From JADGRB01 sp036267635 (GTDB lineage Bacteria > Myxococcota_A > Polyangia > Fen-1088), in the NCBI GenBank assembly GCA_036267635.1, contig DATAVR010000047.1, positions 1 to 64,000 of the forward strand: 64,000 bases of DNA, given 5' to 3'. The translations under genes were made by a program, and so were the position numbers. The notes below the pieces were generated by a model that ran no database searches, had not been told where the DNA came from, and worked only from the letters and a program-made list of their open reading frames with translations. How positions within the stretch are numbered: the first letter of the stretch is position 1; each line of letters begins with the position of its first letter. Positions 12,766 to 21,997 of this stretch are shown piece after piece.

Positions 12766-14232
12766 GTGAAGCTCTTCGTCATGTTGTCGCTCGCCGCACT
12801 CGCTGGTGGTTGTGGCGCGGCGTCGGGTGGAGGCCCTTCGACGACCGGCGCCGGCGGGGGGGCGACCGGGGGACAGATGGGTGCGGGCGGACTCGGGTCG
12901 GGGGGAGCAGCGGCGCAGGGTGGGGCAGGCGTGGGCGGCACCGGAAGCGACACGGGCGGCGGTGCGGGTACGGCCGCCACGACCGGCGCTGGCGGCGTCG
13001 CCGGTTCAGGAGGCGCAGCCGCGGGCGGTAGCGGTGGCAGCGGCGCGACGGGCGGGGGCGCAATGGGAGGCTCGGGATCTGGAGGCGCCGCCGGCAGGGG
13101 CTCGGGCGGAAGCGGCGGCACGGGCGCGGGCGGCACGGGCGCGGGCGGCTCGGGCGCGGCGGGAGCGGGTCCTGGCGAGGTGGCGTTTGCCGCGGACCGC
13201 GTCATCGTGACCGGTGTCAGGGCGACGACGACGCCGGCCGCGACGTCGTCGATCAGTCTGCACAACGGGGGCTCGACGGCCGTGCTGGTCACGGGCCTCG
13301 CCATCGCCGGAACCGCTCAGCTCGCGCTCGGACCAGGCGGAACTGCCGTGCAGGCCACCAGCACGCCGGTCGCGGGGGCGGCGCTGTTTCAGATCGTCAA
13401 TCCGCCCAGCTATCCGGCGACGCTCGGGCCGGGGATGGATCTGCCTGTCACCGTGCAGCTGATGACGGCCGGCGCGAATCTTCCGGCCGCGCCCAGCAAC
13501 AAAGACACGGGCTGCACCCTGCTGACAGCCAATTTGACGGCCACGCTCGGCTCGGGATCGGCGCAGGCGTCCGTCTACGGACTGGTTCTCATCCAGGCGA
13601 ACTACGAGGCGACGCTGGGCCAGATCCTGATCGCGCTCGGCTACAAGCTCGACGTGGGGCAGGCGCAGACCAACTGGAACCCGAACACGTCGATGATGGC
13701 CGTGAACCTTCCTGGAATCGAAGCGGGCACCGACGAGGTCGCCGCTCCGCACTTCGTCAAGGCCGGCACGGGCGACGTGACGATGACCCTCGTCGCCCGC
13801 TTTTCGCCGGCCGGTGTCCTTCCCTACGGTTGGTATCCCGCGACCAGCGCGACGACGTTGAACACCGTCGGAACGATGTCGATGACCGCGGACGCGCAGA
13901 CGTCGGACAAGGCGAGGATGATCTATCCGCCGCTTCAAGCCGGCAGCGCCACGGCGTTCGACCCGGGCAGCGGCGCGTTCGGAGTCTGGGTCTTCTCGGA
14001 TCAAAAGACCGAGAAGTACAACGAAGGTGGGAACGTCATCAACGGAGACTACGACTACTCCCAGGACGCGTTGAACGCTCCTGCCAACGTGCACCGCTTC
14101 AAGAGCTATCCGCTCAAGGACCCTAGCGGCGCCAGTCAGGCCGAGAAGTATCTGGTGGCGATCGAAGAGGCGGGAAACGGTGACTACCAGGACTACGTCT
14201 TCGTATTGGGCAACGTCAGCCCGGCGCCCTGA
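12766..14232 (+). CDS. Secreted lipoprotein with Gly-rich linker, function unknown
   Basis: The start is GTG 12766, giving 488 residues. A short signal peptide ends in the lipobox LAGGC (Cys16). About 110 residues of Gly/Ser/Ala/Thr-rich linker follow, then a beta-rich domain with DRVIVTGVRATTTPAATSSISLHNGG, which resembles choice-of-anchor or HYDIN-type Ig-like folds. The C-terminal half ends GNGDYQDYVFVLGNV, reminiscent of Ca-binding DUF4114-type ends. It is probably anchored to the outer membrane. The next gene begins one base after its stop, so the two are likely co-expressed. I do not recognise a specific function. Confidence 0.75.
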   Translation: MKLFVMLSLAALAGGCGAASGGGPSTTGAGGGATGGQMGAGGLGSGGAAAQGGAGVGGTGSDTGGGAGTAATTGAGGVAGSGGAAAGGSGGSGATGGGAMGGSGSGGAAGRGSGGSGGTGAGGTGAGGSGAAGAGPGEVAFAADRVIVTGVRATTTPAATSSISLHNGGSTAVLVTGLAIAGTAQLALGPGGTAVQATSTPVAGAALFQIVNPPSYPATLGPGMDLPVTVQLMTAGANLPAAPSNKDTGCTLLTANLTATLGSGSAQASVYGLVLIQANYEATLGQILIALGYKLDVGQAQTNWNPNTSMMAVNLPGIEAGTDEVAAPHFVKAGTGDVTMTLVARFSPAGVLPYGWYPATSATTLNTVGTMSMTADAQTSDKARMIYPPLQAGSATAFDPGSGAFGVWVFSDQKTEKYNEGGNVINGDYDYSQDALNAPANVHRFKSYPLKDPSGASQAEKYLVAIEEAGNGDYQDYVFVLGNVSPAP

Positions 14233-14233
14233 C

Positions 14234-15085
14234 ATGCGCGACCGCTCAAACGGTCTGGTCGCGGTTCTGGTCGTCGCTCTGGCGGTGGCTGGCTGTGGCT
14301 CCTCCGCTGGCCCGGCCGGTCCCGCCGACGGCGCTGGCGGTGGCGGCGCGGCGGCCGGCTCGGGCGGCGCCGCGGCTGGGAGCGCGGGTCTCTCCGGCGC
14401 CACCGGGGGCGCGCTCGGCGCTGCGGGATCCGGCGGTGCGATTTCTACCGGCGGTGCGCCGGGCGGCGGCACCGGGGGTATCGGCGGTATCGGCTCGACG
14501 GGTGGCACAGCAGGGTCGCCAGGCGGCCTCGCAGGTCGGGGAGGCGCGGCCGGTAGCGGAGTGGCCGGGGCGTCTGGAACCGCTGGGTCCGGCGCCGCTG
14601 GCGCAGCCGGCGGTGGAACGGGGCACGGCGGCGCGGGGGGGAGCGGGGACTCCGGAAACTGCAAGCTCCCGGCGACGGTCGGCTTTCAGAAGGACGTCCA
14701 GCCGTTCCTGAGCGCGACTTGCGGCGGTGGCAGCGGCTGTCACGTCATCGATTCGGCGTCGACGACGGCGAACGGCGGTTACGACCACGCCTACGACTGG
14801 ATCACCGCGGGCGCGCATCCGTCGTCCTGCCCGGAGACCCCCACGCCCAAGCGCTTCGAGATCGTCATGGCGGTCATCGCCGCCGCCGATCCGTCCAGCT
14901 GCTCGAAGTCGCGGGTGATGCCGCCGCAAGACGAGACGGGCGCGAGCCTGCGAGCGCCGCTGACGTCGTGCGAGATCGCGACGCTCCAGGCCTGGCTCGC
15001 CGAGCCGCTCGTCACGCAGGCGCATCGCGTGGACGATACCGACCCGACTGGAACGCCGCCGTTCCCGATGCCGCCGTTCAATTGA
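14234..15085 (+). CDS. Lipoprotein cytochrome c-like protein with atypical heme motif
   Basis: ATG 14234 gives 283 residues. The signal peptide ends ALAVAGC (Cys21). A Gly/Ala-rich linker runs to about residue 140. The C-terminal domain begins VGFQKDVQPFLSATC, the layout of Planctomycete/Myxococcota cytochrome-type domains. The heme motif, however, reads CGGGSGCH, that is CX5CH instead of CXXCH. A distal Met candidate is in SRVMPPQDE. Additional Cys pairs (SSCPE, SSCSK, TSCE) could be disulfides. Whether heme is attached is uncertain. Its stop overlaps the next start (TGATG), so translation is coupled. Confidence 0.75.
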   Translation: MRDRSNGLVAVLVVALAVAGCGSSAGPAGPADGAGGGGAAAGSGGAAAGSAGLSGATGGALGAAGSGGAISTGGAPGGGTGGIGGIGSTGGTAGSPGGLAGRGGAAGSGVAGASGTAGSGAAGAAGGGTGHGGAGGSGDSGNCKLPATVGFQKDVQPFLSATCGGGSGCHVIDSASTTANGGYDHAYDWITAGAHPSSCPETPTPKRFEIVMAVIAAADPSSCSKSRVMPPQDETGASLRAPLTSCEIATLQAWLAEPLVTQAHRVDDTDPTGTPPFPMPPFN

Positions 15086-16095
15086 TGACGCGAGCGGGTC
15101 TGACTGCCGGGCTCCTCGGTCCGCTTCTTCTCACCGTCGCGCCGCTGGCCGGCGGGTGCCGGCGAGACCAGCGGGAATCGCCGCGGCCGCTGCTGACACC
15201 GGCACCGCCGTCGCCGTCGCCGTCACCGTCACCGGCCTTGCGGCCCCACGCCGCCGTCGAGAAGTGGGCCCGCTGGCCGATGCCGAATGTTCGTCTTCCG
15301 GGCCTGCCCAATCCCCACAGCTACGACACCCAGACGCCGGGGGTGGTGGTCGATCGGATCACCGGTCTCGTGTGGCAACGGAACCTTCCCGAGAAGTTCT
15401 ACACGTTCAAGGACGCCCAGCGACAGTGCGACGGGCTGATTCTCGCCGGTCATCGCGACTGGAGACTTCCGTCCCGCATCGAGCTGGTCTCGCTGCTCGA
15501 CACGACGCGGATTCAGCCCTCGATCGACATGGTCGCGTTTCCCAGCACGCCGATTGATTGGTTCTGGACCTCGTCGCTGGCCGCCGACAATCCCACCGCC
15601 GCCTGGTACGTCTATTTCTATTTTGGATATCCCAAGACCGACGACGTGACGAACAGCTTCTCCGTCCGCTGCGTGCGCTCGGACCGGCCACCGGCCGGGC
15701 GCGGCGCCCGTTATGACGTTCACCCGCACGAGGTACTGGATCTCGCCACAGGGCTTCGCTGGCAGCGCGCTGCCGCGCCCAAGCCGCTTCCGTTTCGCGC
15801 CGCCGGCGCCTATTGCGATCACCTGAAGCTGGGATCCAAGCCGGGGACCAAGTCGGGCGAAAAGCCCGGTTGGCGGGTTCCGACGCTGGTCGAGCTCCTC
15901 ACCCTCATCGACGAGAGTGCCGCCACCGCGCCCATGATCGATCGAGCGGCGTTCCCCGACACGCCGGCGGAGCCATTTTGGACCTCGTCGACGTTCAACA
16001 ACGGCTCCGAGCTGGCCTGGTACGCGCGGTTCGATCAGGGCAACGGGCTCTACGGCCGGCTCAGCGAGTCGTTTCGCGTTCGCTGCGTCGAGTAG
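15085..16095 (+). CDS. Lipoprotein with two DUF1566 domains
   Basis: ATG 15085 overlaps the previous stop. The protein is 336 residues with lipobox LAGGC (Cys25) and a Pro/Ser-rich spacer (SPSPSPSP). Two DUF1566 (Lcl C-terminal-like) repeats follow. The first has VDRITGLVWQRNLP, DWRLPSRIELVSLLD, FWTSS and FSVRCV. The second has LDLATGLRWQRA, GWRVPTLVELLTLID, FWTSST and FRVRCVE. These C-type-lectin-like folds are typical of surface proteins in myxobacteria and are thought to bind ligands; no ligand can be named. It is the last gene of the run that starts at 12766 and converges on the FGE-fold lipoprotein. Confidence 0.82.
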   Translation: MTRAGLTAGLLGPLLLTVAPLAGGCRRDQRESPRPLLTPAPPSPSPSPSPALRPHAAVEKWARWPMPNVRLPGLPNPHSYDTQTPGVVVDRITGLVWQRNLPEKFYTFKDAQRQCDGLILAGHRDWRLPSRIELVSLLDTTRIQPSIDMVAFPSTPIDWFWTSSLAADNPTAAWYVYFYFGYPKTDDVTNSFSVRCVRSDRPPAGRGARYDVHPHEVLDLATGLRWQRAAAPKPLPFRAAGAYCDHLKLGSKPGTKSGEKPGWRVPTLVELLTLIDESAATAPMIDRAAFPDTPAEPFWTSSTFNNGSELAWYARFDQGNGLYGRLSESFRVRCVE

Positions 16096-16120
16096 CGGCA
16101 ATCGGCGCGCCGAGCTCGGA

Positions 16121-17164
16121 TTAGGGGCTCCTCGCGCAGCGGAAACCGTAGAAGGCGTTGCGGCTCCCCGGGGTGTCTCCGTCTCGGGCCGAAGGGAACA
16201 CGTCCTCCGTGTCGGTGCCGAAGGAGCCCCCCCGCACCACCCGGTAAGAAAAATCGGTGAGGTAGACGCAGTCGACACAGGGGTCGACATACGGCGCGTA
16301 CCAATCCAAGGTCCACTCCGCGAGCTCGCCGGCCAGATCGAGCTGACCCCACCGCCCCACGCCCAACGTGGCCGTGCCGACGGGCGCGACGTTGACGGCG
16401 CCCGAGCAGGCCGTGGCCCCGACCGGGTAGTTGCAGTCGGAGATCAAGTAGAGGCTGCTCCCACTCGACGAGGGGTCGGCCGAGCCCCAGGGATATTCGC
16501 GCAGCTCGTCGCCGCCCGCCGCCGCGTATTCCCACTCCGCCTCGCTCGGCAAGAAGCCGCCGTCCCAGATGCAGAAGGCGTAGGCCTCGTACCAGTCGAC
16601 GCAATTGATCGGCGACGTCTCGTCGGGGCCCACCGGGTCGGTCCAGGTTTGAAACGACGGTTCGCAGCTCAATCTCGAGCTCCAATCGGCCGCCGTCGTC
16701 GCGAGCTCGACTGTGTCGCCGGGATCCCAGCCCGGTTCGTAGCCCGGGCCGCCGCTGTTCACCAGGCCCTGCCCGTCGTTCAGGTGCGCGTGCTTGCCGG
16801 CGCCGGCCACCGGGACCCACCCCGCCGCGCTGGCCGCCACGAACTGCCGGAACCGTCCCACCGTGACCAGATATTTGTCGAGCCGGAATCCGCTCACCGA
16901 CGCCGGATCGCTCTGCACTGTCGGTCCGCCCCCGTCGTTGCCGTAGCTGCGATCGTAGCTCCCGCTCGGCAGCGCCAGGCTCCGACAACAGCTTTCCGCG
17001 TCGGGGCCGCAGTCGGTGGTTCCCGCCGCGCTCACCGCACAGCTCGCGGCGTCGGGGGAGCGCGTGCCTCCGTCTTCGGCGATCGAGCCCGGCGCGGCGT
17101 CGCAGCCGAGCAGGCAGACGACGACGATCGCGCAGCGCCGGGAGCCCACCATGACGCTCGACAT
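16121..17164 (-). CDS. Lipoprotein with FGE/SUMF1-type sulfatase-modifying-factor fold
   Basis: Starting at ATG 17164 the protein is 347 residues, with lipobox VVCLLGC (Cys21). ATG 17152 also fits. The domain from about residue 75 has GFRLDKYLVTVGRFRQFV, PINCVDWYEAYAFCIWDGGFLPSEAEWEYAAAGG, PWG, NVAPVGT, LAGELAEWTLDWY, RVVRGGSF and the final YGFRCARSP. This is the FGE-sulfatase (SUMF1) family. In myxobacteria many members are exported ligand-binding or recognition proteins rather than formylglycine generators. No sulfatase lies in the window, so I infer a non-enzymatic or unknown role. The Cys-rich N-terminal segment (DCGPDAESCCR) probably forms disulfides. Confidence 0.85.
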   Translation of the reverse strand: MSSVMVGSRRCAIVVVCLLGCDAAPGSIAEDGGTRSPDAASCAVSAAGTTDCGPDAESCCRSLALPSGSYDRSYGNDGGGPTVQSDPASVSGFRLDKYLVTVGRFRQFVAASAAGWVPVAGAGKHAHLNDGQGLVNSGGPGYEPGWDPGDTVELATTAADWSSRLSCEPSFQTWTDPVGPDETSPINCVDWYEAYAFCIWDGGFLPSEAEWEYAAAGGDELREYPWGSADPSSSGSSLYLISDCNYPVGATACSGAVNVAPVGTATLGVGRWGQLDLAGELAEWTLDWYAPYVDPCVDCVYLTDFSYRVVRGGSFGTDTEDVFPSARDGDTPGSRNAFYGFRCARSP

Positions 17165-17350
17165 TGCGGGACCGAGCTTGTCATCGCGTCCAAGCAAGAG
17201 TCCAGCGGCGGCTCGTGTAGGCCGAAGTGGGAGAACGTATTTTTCGTCAAAAAACAGCAATTGAGGACGGGACGCCCCTTTTCTCAACGAACCACTTCCG
17301 CCAGTCCGCCAGTCCGATGCCCGAACCCGCTGCCCCCAGAGGACGAAATG

Positions 17351-18829
17351 ATGAAGCGTGATCTCCGGTTCTCGCGACGCCGCTTTCTCAAGTCAATTGG
17401 GGCCGGCGCCGCGTTGCTGCCGATGCTGCATGCCGACCGCACCGACGCCGCCTGCTACGTGGGCGGCATCAAGCGGCTCTACATCCTGGCCTGGACCAAC
17501 GGCATGCTCAGCAGCATCAACAACTGGGCGACCGCCGGGAACGACCCGAGCAGCTGGTCGTTGGGCTCGATGAACTTTCAGGATTCGTTGCAGCCCTACA
17601 TGAGCGATCTCCTCCTGCTCAAGGGGATCGACTACAAGTTCATCAAGGACATGCCCGGCTCGGGCGAGCGAACGGGCCACGCCTGCTTCCCCGGCATGCT
17701 GACCGGCGCCTTCTATCAGCTGCTCTCCTCGGGGACGAGCTCCGACCTCGGCGGCGGGATCTCCGTCGATCAGTACATCGGCAATCAACTGCAAAACGGG
17801 GGCTATAAGGGCCTGGTCAGCCTCAACCAGGGGACCTTCGTGGTGAGCACCGGTCACCTCTCCTGGTCGGCGCCGGGGCAGGTCGTCCTGCCCAATCCCG
17901 ATCCCAACAGCGTCTTCAATCTCTACTTCAAGGGCTCACTGCCGACCACGCCCACGACCGGCACCGGCGGCGCGGGAGGACACGGCGCGGGCGGTGCGGG
18001 CGGCGCGCCGGTCGACAACACGAACAACATCCAGAGGAGCATCCTCGACTCCGTGGTCGCGGACCTCAACCGGTTCTCGAACGTCGTCGGCAGCGAAGAC
18101 AAGCAGAGCATCGACCAGCACCTGACGTCGATTCGCGCGATCGAGAATCGGCTTGCCATGACGACGACGACGCCACCCACCGCCGTCGACGGAGGCGCGC
18201 CCATCTCCACCACGACCGGCAACCCCGCGGCCTGCAGCTTCCCCAGCACCTCGGGGGAGCCCAAGCCGACGCTCACCGCCAGCGTCCCGGCCATCACCAA
18301 GCTGCAGATGGACCTCGCGGTGGCGGCGTTCGCCGCGGATCTCACCCGCGTGGTGGTCATGCAGATCTCCGATCAGGGCGCGGCCAACCTGATCATGAAC
18401 TGGCTCGGCTTCTCCAGCGGGGGACCGCTGGCCTCCGATCCCAACACCGGCGACGCCAACGGGTTTCACGCCATCGCGCACGAGAACACGATGCGGAAGG
18501 TCACCTGCGACACCTGGTTTCAGTCGCAGCTCGCCTACCTCATCGGCCAGATGAAGAGCATCACCGACGGAACCGGGAAGACCATGCTCGACAGCAGCGT
18601 CGTCGTCGGAATGAACAGCATGCGAAGCGGCACTCATGAAACGACCGGCGTCCCGGTGGTGATGGCAGGGAGCTGCGGCGGCTATTTCAAGACGGGGCGC
18701 AGCCTGGCGCTGCCCGCCGGGACCCCGAACAACGGGCTCCTGGTCGCGCTCTGCAACGCCATGGGCGCGCCGGTCACCACATTTGGCGAGACCAGCTACG
18801 GCGGCGAGCTCACGGTCCTCAAAGGCTGA
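17351..18829 (+). CDS. DUF1552 family Tat-exported protein
   Basis: ATG 17351 follows AGAGGA with 7-base spacing; ATG 17348 is adjacent. The 492-residue protein starts with a twin-arginine signal, FSRRRFLKSIGAGAALLPML. The body matches DUF1552: LYILAWTNGM, DLLLLKGIDYK, GHACFPGMLTG, SVDQYIGNQL, and the C-terminal blocks on QMDLAVAAFAADLTRVVVMQISDQ and HAIAHENT. A Gly-rich insert (about residues 200-220, GTGGAGGHGAGGAGG) interrupts the middle. DUF1552 proteins almost always sit beside DUF1592 proteins, as here. Their function is unknown, though Planctomycete relatives accompany cytochrome-type proteins. Folded export suggests a periplasmic cofactor-bearing protein. Confidence 0.9.
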   Translation: MKRDLRFSRRRFLKSIGAGAALLPMLHADRTDAACYVGGIKRLYILAWTNGMLSSINNWATAGNDPSSWSLGSMNFQDSLQPYMSDLLLLKGIDYKFIKDMPGSGERTGHACFPGMLTGAFYQLLSSGTSSDLGGGISVDQYIGNQLQNGGYKGLVSLNQGTFVVSTGHLSWSAPGQVVLPNPDPNSVFNLYFKGSLPTTPTTGTGGAGGHGAGGAGGAPVDNTNNIQRSILDSVVADLNRFSNVVGSEDKQSIDQHLTSIRAIENRLAMTTTTPPTAVDGGAPISTTTGNPAACSFPSTSGEPKPTLTASVPAITKLQMDLAVAAFAADLTRVVVMQISDQGAANLIMNWLGFSSGGPLASDPNTGDANGFHAIAHENTMRKVTCDTWFQSQLAYLIGQMKSITDGTGKTMLDSSVVVGMNSMRSGTHETTGVPVVMAGSCGGYFKTGRSLALPAGTPNNGLLVALCNAMGAPVTTFGETSYGGELTVLKG

Positions 18830-18842
18830 CGGGAGAACATCG

Positions 18843-20675
18843 ATGAAAGCTCAAGAGCTGCGGCGTTCGTCTCTCCTCATCGCCGGCCTGTTTTCGGCGG
18901 GGTCCCTCATCGCCTGCACCGGCCACATCGGTGGCTCCGCCCAAACGGGCAGCGGCGGGGGGGCCGGCGGAGTCGGGCCGGCATCGGGATCGGGGGGCGG
19001 CAACGGCGGCAGCAGCGCCTCGGCGGATGGCGGGGGCGCCAACGCCACGGGAGCGGGCGGTACTTCCACCTCGGGCATCGCGATCGTCACCAGCGGGACG
19101 CCACCGGCCGAGAGCGCCGGAACGCTGGTCATGCGGCGGCTGACCTACCGCGAGTACGACCACATGCTGGCCGACCTCCTGGGCGACACGACCGCGCCGG
19201 CCGAGGGGGGCAACGCCTGGTCCCCGGATGCGCCCAACGCCGTCGGCTACGTGGCGCCGGCCAGCGTCGCCGATCTCCAGGTCGACCTCTACAACCAGAC
19301 CGCCAACACGGTGGTCGAGACGGCGTTGCAAGCGCTGGCCGCCGGCCAGCCGACCGGCAAGTTTTCGATCCCCTGCAAGACGCCCACGACGACCGCCGCG
19401 GAGACCAGCTGCGCCACCCAGTTCATCACCTCCTTTGGACTGGAGGCGTACCGGCGGCCGGTCGCAACGGCCGAGCAGACCGATCTCCTGACGCTCTTCA
19501 CCAAGGTGCGGGGCTACGGTCTCAGCTTCAACGAGTCGATCGGCGCCCTCGTCAAGTCGATGATCCAGTCGCCGAACTTCCTCTACCACTGGGAGATCGG
19601 GCCGACCCCGCCGGCGGTCGGCTCCGACGGTCTCGTGCCGTTGACCTCCTGGCAGCTCGCCTCTCGGCTCGCCTCCACCATCTGGGAGACCACGCCCGAT
19701 GACACGCTCCTCCAGGCGGCGCAGGCCGGCCAGCTGACGACCGCCGCCGAGGTCGCCAGCCAGGTCACCCGGATGCTGGCCGATCCGCGCGCCGCCAACG
19801 GGCTGTTTTATTTCCACGAGCAGTGGCTGTTCAACTTCGGCAGCCAGGGGCGTGATTTGACCCAGCCGCTCACCAAATCGAGCCCGCTTTTCACAGCGGC
19901 CGTCGCCCAGGGAATTGCCACCGAGTTCTCCGACTTCGTGTCGTCGGTCTATACCGGCGACGGCACGTTGAAGTCGCTCTTCACCGCCCCCTACACCTAC
20001 GTGAACCACGACCTCGGGGCGATCTACGGCGTCACCGGACCGGCCACCGGTTTCGCCAAGGTCTCGCTCGATGCAACCAAGCGTGGCGGCATCTTCACCC
20101 AGACCGCCTTCCTGGCGACGCTCGCCAGCGACGGCGCCGACAATCCCATCTATCGCGGGCTCTCGATCTATCTCAAGGTGCTCTGCGGAAATATCGGATC
20201 GCCGCCCGCCAACGTGCCGGCCGTCAGCTTCATCGCCAACGGGACGACCCGCCAGTCGTACGACGCCCACGGCATGGCGGCCTGCGCCGCCGGTTGCCAC
20301 AATCTCTTCGACCCGGCTGGGTTCTCGTTCGAGAACTTCGACGGCAACGGCTCCTATCGGACGACCGACGCGAACCAACCGGTCGACGCGACCGGGAGCT
20401 TCGTGACGCCGGCGAACGCCACCATCACCTTCCAAAACGCGCTCGATCTCTCGACGCAGCTCGCGCAGAGCACGGAGGCCCAGTCCTGCGTCGACCGTCA
20501 GTGGACACGCTACATCCTGGGGCGGCCCGAGACGACGGCCGAGGCGGGATCGATGTCGATCGCGTTCCAGAAGGCCGCGGCGACGACCGGGTTCTCGCTG
20601 CGCGACTTGATGGCCACCCTCATCCAGTCGAAGGCGTTCATGTATCGCCTGCCTTCCGCCGGCGAAGCGCTTTAG
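18843..20675 (+). CDS. DUF1592-family lipoprotein (DUF1587/1595/1592/1588/1585 modules)
   Basis: ATG 18843 follows GGGAGAA and gives 610 residues. The signal ends SLIAC (Cys25), then a Gly/Ser linker to about residue 75. Modules in order are DUF1587 (MRRLTYREYDHMLADLLG), DUF1595 (GLEAYRRPVATAEQTDLL), DUF1592 (LTSWQLASRLASTIWETTPDD to YVNHDLGAIYGV and RGGIFTQTAFLA), DUF1588 (AHGMAACAAGCHNLFDPAGFSFENFD) and DUF1585 (WTRYILGRPET to LMATLIQSKAFMYRLP). The heme-like element in DUF1588 is CAAGCH, one residue longer than the usual CXXCH. It begins 13 bases after the DUF1552 stop and is presumably its partner at the envelope. Confidence 0.9.
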   Translation: MKAQELRRSSLLIAGLFSAGSLIACTGHIGGSAQTGSGGGAGGVGPASGSGGGNGGSSASADGGGANATGAGGTSTSGIAIVTSGTPPAESAGTLVMRRLTYREYDHMLADLLGDTTAPAEGGNAWSPDAPNAVGYVAPASVADLQVDLYNQTANTVVETALQALAAGQPTGKFSIPCKTPTTTAAETSCATQFITSFGLEAYRRPVATAEQTDLLTLFTKVRGYGLSFNESIGALVKSMIQSPNFLYHWEIGPTPPAVGSDGLVPLTSWQLASRLASTIWETTPDDTLLQAAQAGQLTTAAEVASQVTRMLADPRAANGLFYFHEQWLFNFGSQGRDLTQPLTKSSPLFTAAVAQGIATEFSDFVSSVYTGDGTLKSLFTAPYTYVNHDLGAIYGVTGPATGFAKVSLDATKRGGIFTQTAFLATLASDGADNPIYRGLSIYLKVLCGNIGSPPANVPAVSFIANGTTRQSYDAHGMAACAAGCHNLFDPAGFSFENFDGNGSYRTTDANQPVDATGSFVTPANATITFQNALDLSTQLAQSTEAQSCVDRQWTRYILGRPETTAEAGSMSIAFQKAAATTGFSLRDLMATLIQSKAFMYRLPSAGEAL

Positions 20676-20676
20676 A

Positions 20677-21987
20677 TTGAAAAACACGCCGACAAATCGG
20701 TTGCTGCGGGCGTCGTTGGTGTCATTGACGCTGGCCTTCGGTTGCACCAGCTCCGGCGGTCAAGTCGCCTCGGGCACCGGCGGCAGTGGCACCGCGGGTG
20801 CGTCGGGCACCGGCGGGAGTGGTGCCGCGGGTGCGTCGGGCAGCGGCGGTCAAGCCGAGGTAGGCACCGGCGGCAGCGGTGGGCAACTCGCGTCGGGCAC
20901 CGGCGGTAGTGGTGCCGCGGGTGCGTCGGGCAGCGGCGGGCAGACCGCGTCGGGCAGTGGCGGGAATGGTTCGGCGGGCGTCGGCGGTCGGGGCACGGGC
21001 GGCCAGGCGGGGAACAAGGGCGGCGCCGCGGGCGCGGGTGGCGGCGCGGTTGCGACGGGTGGGACCGCGGGAGCCGGGCGCGACGCCGGCTCGCCCTCCG
21101 ACGCCGGCGGCTCGCTCACGCCTCCGATGTCCGATCCGACGTCGACGCTCGGGATCTCGGCGCCCGGCTCGGGGTACCACGTCGAGGGCAACATCCCCTA
21201 TGGCCCGTACACGATGCAGCGGCTCGACGTCATGTACCCCAACGCCGACGGGCCCAAGGGAACCACCACGCTCCCGGGCGTCATCATGTTTCACGGAGGC
21301 GGCTGGACCGACAACAAGCCGGCCGCGCTCAAGGCGAGCATGTCCAGCTTCTTCAGCCGGTTCCTCAAACACGGGTTCCTCGTTTGCAACGTCGAGTACC
21401 GGTTGGCCGACGGCACGGCGAACGGGGCCATTGCTCCCGCCGCGGACCAAGACGCGCTCCTCGCCGCGAAGTGGTTCTGGGACCACATGGACTACTATCA
21501 CGTCGACAAGACCCGCTATGTCACGACGGGCGCGTCGGCGGGCGGACAGCTGGCCCTCTTGGTCGGGATGGCCACCCCGGCGGCCCAGCTCGGGCCGACC
21601 AGCCCCACCGATTACAGCATCGCCGCGATCGTCAACGGCTACGGTCCGTCAGACGTGACCGATCTTCTCGCCAAGAACGTCTCTTTCGCCGTGCAGTGGC
21701 TCCCCGCCAACACGCCAAACCGGGCCGCGATCGCCAAGCAAGTCAGCCCGGTGACCTACGTTCGCCAGGACGTCCCGCCGCTCATCACGGTTCAAGGCGA
21801 CATGGACACCACGGTCCCCATGAGCGAGAGCCAGGAGCTTTACGATCTCCTGACCGCCGCGGGCGCCGACACCGCGCTTCACTTCGTCGCCGGCGCCGGC
21901 CACGGGTTCACCACGCCCGCCACCGCCTGGCCCGACGCCGAGGCGGCGATGTTCAACTTCCTGATCGCCCACGGAATCGGCAAGTGA
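20677..21987 (+). CDS. Lipoprotein alpha/beta hydrolase (esterase/lipase-like)
   Basis: TTG 20677 is one base after the DUF1592 stop; I see no better start. The protein has 436 residues with lipobox LAFGC (Cys23). A linker of about 110 residues is built from GTGGSGAAGAS-type repeats. The hydrolase domain has the oxyanion HGGGW (206-210), nucleophile Ser287 in GASAGG, Asp377 in GDMDTTVP and His409 in AGHGF, so the catalytic triad is complete. It resembles BD-FAE/HSL-type carboxylesterases acting on acetylated or feruloylated carbohydrates. It is co-transcribed with DUF1552/DUF1592 by position and acts on the cell surface. Confidence 0.85.
   Translation: MKNTPTNRLLRASLVSLTLAFGCTSSGGQVASGTGGSGTAGASGTGGSGAAGASGSGGQAEVGTGGSGGQLASGTGGSGAAGASGSGGQTASGSGGNGSAGVGGRGTGGQAGNKGGAAGAGGGAVATGGTAGAGRDAGSPSDAGGSLTPPMSDPTSTLGISAPGSGYHVEGNIPYGPYTMQRLDVMYPNADGPKGTTTLPGVIMFHGGGWTDNKPAALKASMSSFFSRFLKHGFLVCNVEYRLADGTANGAIAPAADQDALLAAKWFWDHMDYYHVDKTRYVTTGASAGGQLALLVGMATPAAQLGPTSPTDYSIAAIVNGYGPSDVTDLLAKNVSFAVQWLPANTPNRAAIAKQVSPVTYVRQDVPPLITVQGDMDTTVPMSESQELYDLLTAAGADTALHFVAGAGHGFTTPATAWPDAEAAMFNFLIAHGIGK
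20760..20965 (+). repeat. GC-rich minisatellite encoding the hydrolase linker
   Basis: Imperfect tandem copies of a unit encoding GTGGSGAAGASGSGGQ repeat several times. The bases GGTGCGTCGGGCA and CGGCGGTAGTGG recur. This is in-frame coding repeat, not an intergenic array. Confidence 0.7.
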
Positions 21988-21997
21988 GCGGCGCCTC

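Noticed and set aside
16121..17164. Active formylglycine-generating enzyme
   Set aside because: It has an FGE fold but is a lipoprotein, with no sulfatase nearby, so an enzymatic call is not supported.
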